64,000 nucleotides of DNA from Dokdonia sinensis (lineage in GTDB: Bacteria; Bacteroidota; Bacteroidia; Flavobacteriales; Flavobacteriaceae). Below are positions 54,610 to 64,000 of this stretch, piece by piece (positions within the stretch are counted from its first letter, which is position 1; every line of letters starts with the position of its first letter). The DNA lies in contig NZ_REFV01000001.1 in NCBI RefSeq assembly GCF_003688895.1, positions 413,503 through 477,502 of the forward strand, written 5' to 3'. Made by a program: the position numbers and the translations under genes. The notes below the pieces were generated by a model. It saw only the letters and a program-made list of their open reading frames with translations, was not told where the DNA came from and ran no database searches.

Positions 54610-54810
54610 AACTCTTAAAAGTATCTGTAGTAGTACTGCGCATTAACAATAATATATACTTTATGATCGGCAGATGATGACCTTCTTAGCGATAACTAAG
54701 TGCGGTGAGTTTCAATAGTATCCAGACGATGCAATTATGACAAAATTTTTACAGGCTAGGGATGAGCATTACAGGGTTATATATTTTAAAGTTGGGGATT
54801 AGGGTATTAC

Positions 54811-54823
54811 CGCTTTCGCGAAA
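54811..54823. repeat. one-armed palindrome copy, intergenic
   Basis: CGCTTTCGCGAAA with right arm lost, about 44 bp past the stop of the FAD-dependent dehydrogenase gene. Confidence 0.8.
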
Positions 54824-54866
54824 TATACTCTAAACTCGTTTCAGTAGCGTACTCAAGATAACTACC

Positions 54867-56423
54867 CTACCTCTCGTATTTTGCCACAATCTTGTCCACA
54901 CAATTGATACCATCTATCGCCGCCGAAATGATTCCTCCAGCATAACCCGCACCTTCACCACAAGGGTAAAGCCCCTTTATTTCAACGTGCTCGAGCGTTT
55001 CCCAGTCGCGCGGAATAGAAACTGGAGATGAAGTACGACTCTCTGGCGCGTGTATCACGGCATCGTTTGTAAGATATCCTTTCATCTTCCTACCGAAACC
55101 TAGAAAGGCCTTTTTTAGTCGTTTTGAAATCAAATCAGGTAAAACCTTATTTAAGTCTACTGAGACAATTCCTGGTTGATAAGAAGTTTTAGGGAAGTTT
55201 TTAGAAATACGACCGTCTACAAAATCACGCATACGTTGCGCAGGAACGGCCTGCGTTTTTCCCGCCGCTTCCCAACAAGCACGCTCTACAGATTTTTGAA
55301 AGTCCAGACATACGAAAGGGTCGCCTTCCTTAAAATTGGGTAGATCTTCTGGTGTGACACTCACAACAATACCAGAGTTTGCATAGGGATTATCTCGTTT
55401 ACTAGGACTCCAACCGTTAGTAACAACCTCCTCCTGATCCGTCGCGCAAGGTGCAATAATTCCACCAGGACACATACAGAAAGAGTACACACCCAGTCCA
55501 TCTACTTGCTGTACAAGACTGTAGGATGCTGGTGGCAAATACGGGTTATCCCCGTCAGAATGATATTGAATATCATCTATGAGCTCCTGTTGATGCTCGA
55601 TCCGTACTCCTATTGCAAATGGTTTTGCTTCAATCTTAATCCCACGCTCATGCAATAAATAAAAGATATCTCTTGCACTATGACCCGTTGCAAGAATCAC
55701 TTCATCAAAGTCGTGCCAAGCATCATCATTAATCTGAACGGAACTAATCGCTCCATCTGTTACTTTTAAATCGGTCAGTTTACTGTCAAAATGAACCTCG
55801 CCTCCATATTCGATGATTGCCTCGCGCATTGTGGTGATTATCTTAGGCAACTTGTTTGTTCCTATGTGCGGGTGCGCATCTACGAGAATTTCTGGCACTG
55901 CACCAAAATGCACAAACCACTCCAACGCCTTAAGCACATTCCCTCGCTTTTTTGAACGCGTATATAGTTTACCATCGGAATATGTTCCTGCCCCACCTTC
56001 TCCAAAACAGTAATTAGAGTCTGGATTTACAATATGATCTTTATTAATTGCTGCGAGATCCCTTCGTCTTGCTCGCACATCTTTCCCTCGTTCAAAAACA
56101 ATGGGTTTGAGCCCACCTTCAATCGCTCGCAAGGCTGCATATAGTCCCGCTGGCCCAGCCCCGATGATAGCAATGGGATGCCCGTCAGCAACATTTTGAG
56201 GCACAAAAGGCGGGATGTCAGGTCGCTCCTCTCCTACCATCCAAAACTCAATTTGCAAGGAAATCTTAACCGGTGCCTTGCGCGCATCTATACTACGCTT
56301 CCTAATATCCCACTCGCGTACTTCATCTGCGGTTAAGTTCGCTTTCGCGAAAGCTAACTCGGCGATATAATCATCATCTTCTGCCTGATGAGGAAGTACA
56401 TTTATTTGAACGAGTTTGGACAT
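54867..56423 (-). CDS. FAD-dependent dehydrogenase (COG2509-like)
   Basis: A 518-residue flavoprotein. Residues about 1-80 form an N-terminal domain typical of this group (ends ISLQIEFW). The dinucleotide-binding motif IGAGPAGLYAALRAIEGGLKPIVFERG starts near residue 87. The GEGGAGTYSDGKLYTR segment, ATGHSARDIF and the C-terminal GEGAGYAGGIISAAIDGI are hallmarks of this uncharacterised dehydrogenase family. Cys in SFCMCPGG may matter for redox work. AFAKA at about 24-28 is repeat-derived, inside the N-terminal domain. Cytoplasmic; substrate unknown. Confidence 0.87.
   Translation of the reverse strand: MSKLVQINVLPHQAEDDDYIAELAFAKANLTADEVREWDIRKRSIDARKAPVKISLQIEFWMVGEERPDIPPFVPQNVADGHPIAIIGAGPAGLYAALRAIEGGLKPIVFERGKDVRARRRDLAAINKDHIVNPDSNYCFGEGGAGTYSDGKLYTRSKKRGNVLKALEWFVHFGAVPEILVDAHPHIGTNKLPKIITTMREAIIEYGGEVHFDSKLTDLKVTDGAISSVQINDDAWHDFDEVILATGHSARDIFYLLHERGIKIEAKPFAIGVRIEHQQELIDDIQYHSDGDNPYLPPASYSLVQQVDGLGVYSFCMCPGGIIAPCATDQEEVVTNGWSPSKRDNPYANSGIVVSVTPEDLPNFKEGDPFVCLDFQKSVERACWEAAGKTQAVPAQRMRDFVDGRISKNFPKTSYQPGIVSVDLNKVLPDLISKRLKKAFLGFGRKMKGYLTNDAVIHAPESRTSSPVSIPRDWETLEHVEIKGLYPCGEGAGYAGGIISAAIDGINCVDKIVAKYER
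56341..56354. repeat. GCTTTCGCGAAAGC palindrome inside the FAD-dehydrogenase gene
   Basis: Perfect core read as LAFAKANLT near the N-terminus. Confidence 0.95.
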
Positions 56424-56527
56424 TTTTTAGAGATGAGATGTTAGATTTGAGATTGAAGACGTATCTGGACTATAGGCATAACATTTATGTAAAATTGAAT
56501 AATAGCACAATTAAAGGTGGTTGAGTG

Positions 56528-56546
56528 TCCCGACGTCAAGTTGGGA
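56528..56546. repeat. short imperfect hairpin between hisS and the FAD-dehydrogenase gene
   Basis: TCCCGACGTCAAGTTGGGA folds with one G:T pair. It lies 25 bp past the hisS stop. It lacks a T run on the minus strand, so a terminator role is doubtful. Confidence 0.4.
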
Positions 56547-56570
56547 TGTATCGAAACCTCCGACATAAAG

Positions 56571-58250
56571 TTACCCAACTTTCTCAACCAATTCCTTGAG
56601 ACTTAGCGTCTCCTGTGTCCCAGCTTCCATATCCTTTAAAGTAAACGTTCCAGCATTCATTTCTTCTGTTCCCGCAAGTACCAAAAATGGGATGTTTCTT
56701 CGATTTGCGTAGGTCATTTGCTTTTTCATCTGCTTATTAGAAGTCACAGCATCTGGATAGAGTTCAGATGAGATTCCTTGAGCTCGCAGTTGTGCGATGG
56801 CTTTCATTGCGTAGCCGGCTTCGCTGTCTCCAAAGTTTACAAAGAATACTTTAACACCCTCAGTCGCTTCTTCTGGAAACAATCCGAGATCTTCGAGCAC
56901 CAGATAAATTCGGTCTAACCCAAAAGAGATTCCTACTCCACTCACGTCTTTAAGGCCAAATATTCCAGTCAAATCTGCATAACGACCACCACCACCTATA
57001 CTTCCCATCTGTACACCATCTGGAGCGCTCACTTCAAAAATGGCTCCTGTGTAGTAGTTGAGTCCGCGAGCGAGGGTTACGTCTAGTTGCAATTGAGCCG
57101 TTTTCAATCCAAGATTTTCTATCGCATCATTGATAAATAACATCTCATCGATGCCTTCTTTCCCCGTTTCTGAACTAGAAAGTAATTCCTTGAGCGTTCC
57201 TAATTGCTCTCCAAAACTTCCTGATAATGTAAAGAGTGGTGCTACTTTATTAATGGCTTCTTGAGTAATTCCTTTTTCCAGCATTTCCTTAGTCACGCCT
57301 TCTTCTCCTATTTTATCCAGCTTATCCAGCGCCACGGTAAAATCTATGAGTTTATCGCTGGCTCCTATAACTTCGGCGATGCCGGAGAGGATTTTTCGGT
57401 TGTTCATTTTTATGGTGACACCATCTAATTTTAAAGCGGTAAAAACGGCATCGTACAACTGTACAAATTCCACTTCTTGCCACAGCGAATCACTCCCCAC
57501 CACATCTGCATCGCACTGATAGAACTCTCTAAAACGTCCTTTTTGTGGTCGGTCTGCCCTCCAAACGGGCTGGATTTGAAATCTCTTAAAAGGAAAAACA
57601 ATGTCGTTTTGGTGCTGTACGACATAACGTGCAAAAGGCACAGTTAGGTCGTAGCGTAAAGCTTTTTCGGAGATATAGTTACCAACATATTTACTACCCA
57701 TTTGAAAATAAAAATCTCCATATATAATATTAGACAATAAAGAAAGACTAGTATTATCTTTAGCAAGGAGCATATCATAAAGATTATCATTATGTATGAT
57801 GATACCTCTTATTCTCAACCATATATCATTAGTCAGCTCATCTAGGTCAATTAAATTCTCATCGAATTTTATCTCTTTATGCGCTCTCAATATATTTGGA
57901 AATTCTTTTTTGAAATTTGAGGCAAAATCTTCAAATGAGAAATTTCCTTCTGAAGTATTATCCAAAGTCACTCTTAAATTAGACAACGAAGTTTTTATTG
58001 ACTTAATCAAATTTTCATTGAATTTCTTCAAAAATTCCCCACTATTCAAAATTTTAAAAATCAATCGATCTCCTTCTTCCCCATACTTCCCCATTAGAGT
58101 ATCGCTGTTTTCAAAACTGGGCGTCTCAATAGGCTGAAAACCAAAACGCTGAAATTGCGTGCGAATGGTGTTCATAATATACGTACGTTTTGCCACCTCT
58201 TCTGGTGAAAAATCGCGGGTTCCTTTTGGGATGGAAGGTTTCTGAGCCAT
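56571..58250 (-). CDS. hisS: histidyl-tRNA synthetase with a large insertion
   Basis: A 559-residue class II synthetase that charges tRNA-His. Motif 1 region: [14 protein letters not shown]...[12 protein letters not shown]. Motif 2: [25 protein letters not shown]. HisA motif: [10 protein letters not shown]. Motif 3: [16 protein letters not shown]. The C-terminal anticodon domain starts near 465 ([10 protein letters not shown]). Between FKILNSGEF (about 65-73) and [18 protein letters not shown] (193-210) there are about 120 residues, where homologues usually have about 20. The inserted stretch is AT-rich, helical and Asn/Lys-rich. All catalytic motifs are kept, so the enzyme should work. Confidence 0.95.
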   Translation of the reverse strand: MAQKPSIPKGTRDFSPEEVAKRTYIMNTIRTQFQRFGFQPIETPSFENSDTLMGKYGEEGDRLIFKILNSGEFLKKFNENLIKSIKTSLSNLRVTLDNTSEGNFSFEDFASNFKKEFPNILRAHKEIKFDENLIDLDELTNDIWLRIRGIIIHNDNLYDMLLAKDNTSLSLLSNIIYGDFYFQMGSKYVGNYISEKALRYDLTVPFARYVVQHQNDIVFPFKRFQIQPVWRADRPQKGRFREFYQCDADVVGSDSLWQEVEFVQLYDAVFTALKLDGVTIKMNNRKILSGIAEVIGASDKLIDFTVALDKLDKIGEEGVTKEMLEKGITQEAINKVAPLFTLSGSFGEQLGTLKELLSSSETGKEGIDEMLFINDAIENLGLKTAQLQLDVTLARGLNYYTGAIFEVSAPDGVQMGSIGGGGRYADLTGIFGLKDVSGVGISFGLDRIYLVLEDLGLFPEEATEGVKVFFVNFGDSEAGYAMKAIAQLRAQGISSELYPDAVTSNKQMKKQMTYANRRNIPFLVLAGTEEMNAGTFTLKDMEAGTQETLSLKELVEKVG

Positions 58251-58406
58251 AAATAATGTAGAAGTTTACTTTTTCAGTTTCTAAGTTCGGATGAATTTCC
58301 CGCAAATATCCTAAAATTTGAGGGTTTAGGAGAATAATTAGAGAAGTAACGTAACTTTTTGACCACTTAGGAGTCTTATGAGACATACAAGAAAAAACCA
58401 ATCGTG

Positions 58407-59816
58407 ATGAAACAACATTTACTTGCTATTACCGCTTTTCTCCTCGGGCTTAGTGCTTACAGTCAAGAAATCACGGGAGACTGGAATGCAATGCTCAAAG
58501 TAATGGGTCAGGAATTACCTCTTGTTTTGCATATTTCTGAGCAAAATGGAACTTACAAAACCACGTTAGATAGCCCAAAGCAAGGTGCAATGGGAATCGA
58601 AGCGAGCGCAACAACCTTTATAAATGACACCTTAAATGTAGAAGTTAAGGCTATAGGAATGACCTATGAAGGTGTTTATCAAGAAAATGGAAATGTCGTA
58701 GGAACCTTTCAACAAGGAGGTATGCAACTGCCTCTAGAACTTACTCGAGAAGCGATTATTTCAGAACCTGTAAATCGTCCTCAAGAGCCCATAAAACCTT
58801 ATCCGTATAAAGAGGAAGAAGTAACTTTTGAAAATACCGAGGCCGGTATTACACTTGCAGGAACGCTCACGATACCTAAATCGATAATGGCGAGCAAGGC
58901 CTATCCTGCGGTTATTCTCATTTCTGGCTCAGGACCTCAAAATCGCGATGAGGAATTGCTGGGTCATAAACCATTTTTAGTTTTATCAGATTATTTGACA
59001 CGACAGGGATTTGCCGTATTGCGGTATGACGACCGAGGAACGGCTCAGAGTACGGGAGATTTTGCCAGTGCCACGAGTGAAGATCTTGCAACAGATGCGC
59101 AGGCGGCGTTTGAGTTTTTGCTTTCGCGAAAGCAAATAAATCCCAATAAAATAGGTTTTGCAGGTCATAGTGAAGGTGGTCTCATTGCCCCTATGGTTGC
59201 AGCCAAAAATAAGGATGTGGCATTCATCGCACTACTAGCAGGCGTAGGACAACCTGGTGCCGAACTTCTGGCAGATCAAAGATACCTTATAGGCAAAGCA
59301 CAGGGAATGTCAGAAGAAACTCTAAAGAAGAATAGAATTGGAGCTGAAAATATTTACAAAATTATCAACGACAATACAGGCGATGACGAAGTAATCATTG
59401 AGAAGGCTACTATTTATCTTAAGAACGCTCTAACCCAAAATCCTGAGCTTGTTCCTCAAGGTATGTCTGTTGATCAGTTGATTGAGCAACAGCTTAACCA
59501 ACTCACTACGCCGTGGTTTCAATACTTTTTAAAAACTGACCCTAGTCCTACTCTTGAAAAAGTACAGTGTCCCGTTCTTGCCATAAACGGAAGTTTAGAC
59601 CTACAAGTGCCTTCACAAAAGAATTTATCCCTTATTGAAGAACACGTAAAAAAAGGGGGCAACGATGATGTTACGACGGTAGAAATTCCTAATTTAAACC
59701 ACCTTTTCCAGACTGCTGAAACGGGAAGTCCTACAGAGTATGGGGCAATTGAGGAGACGTTTTCACCTGTGGCTTTAGAGATTATAGGAAACTGGATTAA
59801 AGAAAAAACCAACTAG
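58407..59816 (+). CDS. alpha/beta hydrolase with N-terminal lipocalin-like/DUF3887-type domain
   Basis: The start is placed at the ATG at 58407 (a GTG lies three bases earlier). The 469-residue exported protein has a signal peptide ([16 protein letters not shown]). The N-terminal beta domain (about 18-120) begins [22 protein letters not shown], and the hydrolase domain (about 135-465) has [11 protein letters not shown], nucleophile Ser in GHSEGG, acid Asp in NGSLDLQVP and His in NLNHLF. Probably an esterase or peptidase in the envelope. It is followed after 5 bp by the permease gene. A palindrome copy gives LLSRKQ between two hydrolase elements. Confidence 0.85.
   Translation: MKQHLLAITAFLLGLSAYSQEITGDWNAMLKVMGQELPLVLHISEQNGTYKTTLDSPKQGAMGIEASATTFINDTLNVEVKAIGMTYEGVYQENGNVVGTFQQGGMQLPLELTREAIISEPVNRPQEPIKPYPYKEEEVTFENTEAGITLAGTLTIPKSIMASKAYPAVILISGSGPQNRDEELLGHKPFLVLSDYLTRQGFAVLRYDDRGTAQSTGDFASATSEDLATDAQAAFEFLLSRKQINPNKIGFAGHSEGGLIAPMVAAKNKDVAFIALLAGVGQPGAELLADQRYLIGKAQGMSEETLKKNRIGAENIYKIINDNTGDDEVIIEKATIYLKNALTQNPELVPQGMSVDQLIEQQLNQLTTPWFQYFLKTDPSPTLEKVQCPVLAINGSLDLQVPSQKNLSLIEEHVKKGGNDDVTTVEIPNLNHLFQTAETGSPTEYGAIEETFSPVALEIIGNWIKEKTN
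59117..59136. repeat. GCTTTCGCGAAAGC palindrome inside the hydrolase gene
   Basis: A 20-bp perfect palindrome with TTT/AAA outer arms, read as LLSRKQI before the nucleophile elbow. Confidence 0.95.
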
Positions 59817-59821
59817 AACCA

Positions 59822-61060
59822 ATGTTTACACTTTTTAGAGAAAATTTTTATATCGCTTGGGACAGTATTAAGAGTCAGCTCCTGCGTACGCTCATTACTG
59901 TTTTTATTATAGGAATAGGGATTACTGCTCTGGTGGGGATTCTGAGTCTCATAAATGCCTTAGAAACAAGTCTTACTGGAAGTTTCTCAGATATGGGGAG
60001 TAATACATTTACGGTAAACAGGTATGAATTTACCTCTCGTAACAGGGATGAAAAACAGAAAATAAATCCTGTAATTACATACCAACAAGTAAAACAATTC
60101 TCAGAAGATTATAATTATCCCGTCGCAACAACCTCCATAGCTTTCACGGGTACACGAACAGCCGAAGTAAAATTTGAAAGTGATAAAACTGACCCTGAAG
60201 TCTCGGTTCTGGGAGCAAATGAAAATTTTCTAGACAACTCTGGTCTGAAATTAGAAAGTGGGAGGAATTTCACCACCTTTGATATACAGAATAACACACG
60301 CGTTTGTATTCTGGGAAGTGACTTTAGAAAAAACCTTTTTAAAAGCACAAATCCCATAGATAAAACCATAAGTGTACGAGGCACAAAATTTAAGGTCATC
60401 GGGATTTTAGAGGAGAAGGGTTCAACATTTGGTAACCGAGTAGATTTACGAGTCATCATACCTATTCAAGTTGCTCGCTCCATATACACCCAACCGTTCA
60501 TAAATTATGATATGAGTGTAAAAGTTGCAGATGCAAACCTAATGGATAGTGCGCAAGATGAAGCTATTGCAGTTTTTAGAAATATTAGAAACTTGTCTCC
60601 TGTCGAGGAAAATGACTTCGGGATGCAGCGCAGTGACGACCTTATTAATCAGATAAAAGAAGATACTGCGAAGATTAATTTGGCAGCCTGGTTCATAAGC
60701 GGATTGACTATTTTTGGATCTTGTATTGCACTGCTCAACATTATGCTCGTTTCTGTAACAGAGCGTACCCGTGAGATTGGAGTACGTAAAGCCCTAGGGG
60801 CAAAGAAATCTACTATTGCCTTTCAATTTTTGTATGAAGCAATTCTCGTTGGGCAAATGGGAGGAATTCTCGGTATTGTTTTGGGGTGTCTTATAGGGCT
60901 GGCTATCTCGAAATTTGCTTTTCAAATTGAATTTATGATTCCTTGGGGAGCGATTATCATTGCGACTGTAATTACATTTATAGTAGCTCTATTATCAGGG
61001 ATTATCCCTGCGATTAAGGCTGCTAGACTAGATCCAGTGGAGTCATTGAGATATGAGTAG
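59822..61060 (+). CDS. MacB/FtsX-type ABC transporter permease
   Basis: A 412-residue permease. One helix near the N-terminus (about 20-45) is followed by a MacB-like periplasmic core domain (about 50-270) and three C-terminal helices (about 280-405) with [19 protein letters not shown] and [18 protein letters not shown], the hallmarks of FtsX/MacB permeases. Such proteins work with an ATPase and often export lipoproteins or peptides. No ATPase gene is adjacent, so it must use one encoded elsewhere. Co-transcribed with the upstream hydrolase gene. Confidence 0.92.
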   Translation: MFTLFRENFYIAWDSIKSQLLRTLITVFIIGIGITALVGILSLINALETSLTGSFSDMGSNTFTVNRYEFTSRNRDEKQKINPVITYQQVKQFSEDYNYPVATTSIAFTGTRTAEVKFESDKTDPEVSVLGANENFLDNSGLKLESGRNFTTFDIQNNTRVCILGSDFRKNLFKSTNPIDKTISVRGTKFKVIGILEEKGSTFGNRVDLRVIIPIQVARSIYTQPFINYDMSVKVADANLMDSAQDEAIAVFRNIRNLSPVEENDFGMQRSDDLINQIKEDTAKINLAAWFISGLTIFGSCIALLNIMLVSVTERTREIGVRKALGAKKSTIAFQFLYEAILVGQMGGILGIVLGCLIGLAISKFAFQIEFMIPWGAIIIATVITFIVALLSGIIPAIKAARLDPVESLRYE

Positions 61061-61251
61061 TAGGCGGTAGTCGGTAGTCGAAAAATCTATTTATCCCTTT
61101 TCCATATTTAATAAGAAATCACAATCTAAGGTGACTTTCCGCTATTAATCGGGGGCAAACGGTGATTTTGTGCCCTAAGAGTAGCCGAAGAGTACAAGTT
61201 GTGCGATAAATACCAGAATACTTCCAGAAAACTAAGATTATCAAAATAAAG

Positions 61252-61271
61252 ATACCCGCCTTCGCGGGTAT
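61252..61271 (+). terminator. first of two hairpins after the permease gene
   Basis: ATACCCGCCTTCGCGGGTAT, a strong stem with a TTCG loop. Its centre resembles, but is not, the main palindrome. Confidence 0.7.
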
Positions 61272-61283
61272 TCTCTAAATAGT

Positions 61284-61311
61284 AAAAGCCCGATCTAACG
61301 ACCGGGCTTTT
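61284..61311 (+). terminator. second of two hairpins, terminator
   Basis: AAAAGCCCG and CGGGCTTTT arms around an 10-base loop, A-rich before and T-rich after, so it may serve both strands (the sigma factor gene ends at 61529 on the minus strand). Confidence 0.8.
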
Positions 61312-61528
61312 AACAAAGTTTAGTTGAGAAGCGCTTCAAACTTCATCGATTTATATGGTATAACACTTAAAGCCTTGGAATAATTAAGAAGAAACGCTAT
61401 TGTTTCTAATTTTGGGTTCATATCATTTGCCTTTTTGCCCGGCGTGGGCGTTGAGTAAATTTTTGCCATATAACTGCGAATTTGATTTTGGTTTATATCA
61501 GAAACGCAAAAATGTACCCCGTATTGTA

Positions 61529-62113
61529 TTAATTAGTCAAAATAATATTGTGCTTCTCTATCACTTTTCTCAAATTGATAAGTGCATAGCGCATTCTACC
61601 TAGTGCCGTATTAATACTCACACCCGTACGCTCAGAGATTTCCTTAAAACTCATCTCTTGATACATACGCATATGCAACACCTCTCTTTGATCATCTGGT
61701 AACTCTTCAATAAGGCGACGTACATCATTATGTACCTGATCTTTTACCATTTGCTTTTCTGCATTTAAAGCACCATCTGTCAGTACGGAGAATATTGAAA
61801 ATTCTCCCGCATTATCAAACTTAGGCATACGGTTGTTACGACGGAAATGGTCTATCACAAGGTTATGAGCAATACGCATCACCCAAGGAAGAAATTTACC
61901 TTCCTCATTATACTTACCCTTTTTGAGTGTCTTGATGACTTTTATAAATGTATCTTGAAAAACATCTTCGGCCACATCACGATCATAAACTTTTGAATAT
62001 ATAAAACTATATATACGCTGTTTGTGCCTCTTGATAAGAATAGCTAGTGAATTTTCGTCTCCTTGAATGTAATTACTTACGAGCGTAGCATCGCTTGTTA
62101 ACACGTTTTTCAT
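61529..62113 (-). CDS. ECF-type RNA polymerase sigma factor
   Basis: A 194-residue sigma-70 family protein with region 2 (about 20-90: HKQRIYSFIYSKVYDRDVAEDVFQDTFIKV, LPWVMRIAHNLVIDHFRR) and region 4 (about 130-185: LPDDQREVLHMRMYQEMSFKEISERTGVSINTALGRMRYALINLR). No anti-sigma gene is adjacent. Sigma factors of this type beside uvrA are seen in flavobacteria, which suggests a conserved core neighbourhood. Divergent from uvrA across about 320 bp. Confidence 0.93.
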   Translation of the reverse strand: MKNVLTSDATLVSNYIQGDENSLAILIKRHKQRIYSFIYSKVYDRDVAEDVFQDTFIKVIKTLKKGKYNEEGKFLPWVMRIAHNLVIDHFRRNNRMPKFDNAGEFSIFSVLTDGALNAEKQMVKDQVHNDVRRLIEELPDDQREVLHMRMYQEMSFKEISERTGVSINTALGRMRYALINLRKVIEKHNIILTN

Positions 62114-62437
62114 AATACAACTTTTGTAGGTTTAGAGTGTTTGAGTCACTCAATCAAAATTTCTAAAAGTAGTATTACGCTATAGGCAGTTGCTATTTAT
62201 TGTGTTAATGAATGGTAAATATAAACTAAATGGTGTTAAAAATGCAAATCACTTGTGAAATTTCTTTCTAAATTTCTGAAACCCCTTTGTTTATCGTGAG
62301 CGAGGGAAGTCTTATCTTTACAATTTAATAAACTATCTCGGCGCAAAATACGAGGTATTCACCGAAAATAATATTTCATTTCGAGGTAAGCCCGGTATTT
62401 TCACCCTTGGCTATCGCCCCGCGATTAAAAAAATGCA
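62114..62437. other. divergent intergenic stretch between the sigma factor gene and uvrA
   Basis: AT-rich with no gene. A possible promoter for uvrA lies at 62286-62320. Confidence 0.5.
62286..62320 (+). promoter_or_regulatory. weak promoter candidate for uvrA
   Basis: TTTG at 62286-62289 and TATCTTTA at 62313-62320 resemble the -33 and -7 boxes, with 23 bp between them and one mismatch in the -7 box. The leader would be over 100 bases. Confidence 0.3.
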
Positions 62438-64000
62438 ATGCAAAAAGACCTTTCTACCGTCGATCCTCGACACAATATTATCATAAAGGGTGCCAAACTC
62501 CATAATCTTAAGAATATAGATGTAATTATCCCGCGTAATAAGTTGGTGGTGATTACAGGTCTTTCTGGTTCTGGGAAATCCAGCCTTGCGTTTGATACAT
62601 TATATGCAGAGGGACAGCGCCGTTATGTAGAGAGTCTTTCCTCCTACGCCCGCCAGTTTCTCGGTCGGCTGGACAAACCTAAGGTAGATTATATAAAAGG
62701 TATTGCTCCCGCCATCGCCATCGAGCAAAAGGTGAATAGCACAAACCCACGTAGTACCGTTGGGACGACTACAGAAATTTATGATTACCTCAAACTGCTT
62801 TACGCCCGCATCGGGAGAACCATCTCACCAGTTTCGGGTAACGAGGTAAAGAAAGATACGGTTACGGATGTGGTGGAGTATATTAACACTTTCGCGAAAG
62901 CGGAAAAACTCCTGCTACTAGCTCCCATCCACTTAGAAAAAGGTCGAAAATTAGAAGACAAACTCAAAGCGTTACTCCAACAGGGATATGCCAGAGTCAA
63001 AATAAAAGATGAAGTACTCAGACTAGACGAACTGGATGCCAAAGCCAAAAAAGCCAAAGCAAAAGATGTCCTCCTAGTAGTAGACCGCATCGTCACAAAT
63101 CCAGACGATGAAGACTTCCTTAACCGACTTGCAGATGCCACACAAACTGCATTTTTTGAAGGAAAGGGCGAAATCTTCATCGAAAAAATGAGCGATGGAA
63201 GCCAGCGACAGTTTTCAAACAAATTTGAGCTAGACGGAATGACTTTTCTGGAGCCAAACGTGCATTTATTTTCCTTTAATAACCCGTATGGCGCTTGCCC
63301 CACTTGTGAAGGATATGGTGATGTCATAGGAATAGACGAAGACCTCGTGATTCCTAACACGGGGCTGTCGGTTTATGAAAATTGTATATTTCCGTGGCGC
63401 GGGGATAGTATGAGTCACTATCGCGACCAGCTGGTAAACCGTGCTTATAAATTTGACTTCCCGATTCATAAACCGTGGTTTGAACTTACAGAAGAGCAAA
63501 AACAGCTGGTTTGGGATGGAAATAAAGAATTTGACGGACTGAATAAATTCTTCAAATATTTAGAATCCAAAGCCTATAAAATTCAAAATCGCGTGATGCT
63601 TTCCCGTTATCGTGGGAAAACAAAATGTCAGACTTGTAAAGGAAAACGCCTGCGCCCAGAGGCAACATACGTACAAGTAGGTGGAAAAAACATTGTAGAT
63701 CTTGTCACGCTTCCTTTGGATGAAGTAGCTACTTTTTTTAAAGACCTTAAACTCTCCGAACACGATACTACGATTGCCAAAAGACTATTACAAGAAATCA
63801 ATAGTCGACTGGAATTTCTATCAAAAGTGGGTCTAAACTATCTTACCCTCAACCGTAAATCAAATACCCTTTCTGGAGGAGAATCACAACGTATCAATCT
63901 TGCGACTTCGCTAGGTAGTAGCCTTGTGGGGTCTATGTATATTCTGGATGAACCCAGTATCGGCCTGCATCCCAAGGACACCGAAAAACTTATCGAGGTC
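62438..64000 (+). CDS. uvrA: excinuclease ABC subunit A, partial
   Basis: The frame is open from the ATG at 62438 to the right edge (521 codons seen; the family usually has about 930-950). [20 protein letters not shown] leads into Walker [27 protein letters not shown]. Then come zinc-finger halves CPTCEGYG and CQTCKGK, the signature [13 protein letters not shown] and Walker [12 protein letters not shown] near the edge. UvrA scans DNA for bulky damage and loads UvrB in nucleotide excision repair. An earlier ATG at 62433 is in another frame. A palindrome copy gives NTFAKAEKL in the UvrB-binding region. Confidence 0.97.
   Translation, partial: MQKDLSTVDPRHNIIIKGAKLHNLKNIDVIIPRNKLVVITGLSGSGKSSLAFDTLYAEGQRRYVESLSSYARQFLGRLDKPKVDYIKGIAPAIAIEQKVNSTNPRSTVGTTTEIYDYLKLLYARIGRTISPVSGNEVKKDTVTDVVEYINTFAKAEKLLLLAPIHLEKGRKLEDKLKALLQQGYARVKIKDEVLRLDELDAKAKKAKAKDVLLVVDRIVTNPDDEDFLNRLADATQTAFFEGKGEIFIEKMSDGSQRQFSNKFELDGMTFLEPNVHLFSFNNPYGACPTCEGYGDVIGIDEDLVIPNTGLSVYENCIFPWRGDSMSHYRDQLVNRAYKFDFPIHKPWFELTEEQKQLVWDGNKEFDGLNKFFKYLESKAYKIQNRVMLSRYRGKTKCQTCKGKRLRPEATYVQVGGKNIVDLVTLPLDEVATFFKDLKLSEHDTTIAKRLLQEINSRLEFLSKVGLNYLTLNRKSNTLSGGESQRINLATSLGSSLVGSMYILDEPSIGLHPKDTEKLIEV
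62889..62902. repeat. near-perfect palindrome copy inside uvrA
   Basis: CTTTCGCGAAAGCG preceded by CA instead of CG. Read as FAKAEK. Confidence 0.85.

Larger units (their letters stand above)
61061..61528. other. intergenic stretch with terminators
   Basis: This holds the 3' flank of the permease gene (a short GGTAGTCGGTAGTC direct repeat near 61066) and two terminator hairpins. The last 200 bp contain no supported gene. Confidence 0.5.

Noticed and set aside
2449-59136. The GCTTTCGCGAAAGC palindromes considered as ordinary terminators
   Set aside because: Most lack a loop and T run, many are inside genes, and some lie upstream of start codons; real terminators at 49034 and 6731 look different.
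61252-61271. The CGCCTTCGCGGG hairpin considered as another copy of the main palindrome
   Set aside because: Only the TTCGCG centre is shared; the arms are different and the stem-loop fits a terminator.
62800-63360. A 186-codon frame on the minus strand opposite uvrA
   Set aside because: Serine/leucine-rich shadow translation; the plus strand is unmistakably uvrA.

Overview
The window comes from a marine Flavobacteriia (Bacteroidota) chromosome. Supporting signs are an adjacent SusC/SusD pair, a hybrid two-component regulator, C-terminal type IX secretion (T9SS) sorting domains (YPNP...GxY), a Bacteroidetes-type tyrosine integrase, near absence of Shine-Dalgarno sequences, TAnnTTTG-like promoter boxes and AT-rich DNA. 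A Dokdonia-like member of the Flavobacteriaceae is plausible, but this cannot be proved from the window.

Layout. 1-2363: MCE/Mla-type lipid transport operon (substrate-binding protein cut by the left edge, ATPase, permease). 2493-4358: a small HMA metal-binding protein, a TauE/SafE permease and a tandem universal stress protein. 4458-5900: a tyrosine integrase beside a decayed 3' fragment of a CAU-anticodon tRNA with its terminator, the footprint of an integrated element. 5971-10149: a DUF3124 lipoprotein, then a three-gene cluster (T9SS two-domain protein, small exported protein, Calx-beta lipoprotein). 10481-12187: a T9SS beta-helix protein.

12460-43538 is a large sulfated-polysaccharide utilization locus, nearly all on the minus strand: sugar isomerase-like lipoprotein, DUF1501/DUF1800 pair, seven S1-type sulfatases all carrying a C-x-P-S-R maturation motif, a GH29 fucosidase-like enzyme, a GH10 xylanase-like enzyme, a GH3 enzyme, SusD, SusC and an HTCS regulator. 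Divergent from the regulator is a lipoprotein formylglycine-generating enzyme with both catalytic cysteines, which could mature the sulfatases outside the cytoplasm. The mix suggests a sulfated glycan containing fucose and xylose. The HTCS would sense an oligosaccharide, SusCD import it, and the sulfatases and glycosidases strip it.

43539-64000: a decayed fragment of an ABC exporter gene; a very large T9SS protein with 14 FG-GAP-like blades and six nearly identical 240-bp repeats; the intact ABC exporter; a 1205-residue fusion of degenerate phosphoesterase, kinase-like region and Omp85 barrel; an FAD-dependent dehydrogenase; hisS with a large insertion; an alpha/beta hydrolase and ABC permease pair; an ECF sigma factor; and uvrA cut by the right edge.

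The most striking signal cuts across all genes. The perfect palindrome GCTTTCGCGAAAGC occurs 16 times, with at least 13 further truncated or decayed copies, both between genes and in frame inside them. In proteins it appears as AFAKA, LSRK or FRES according to reading frame. Two other palindromic repeat families occur in the sulfatase genes, in two cases abutting a damaged copy of the first.
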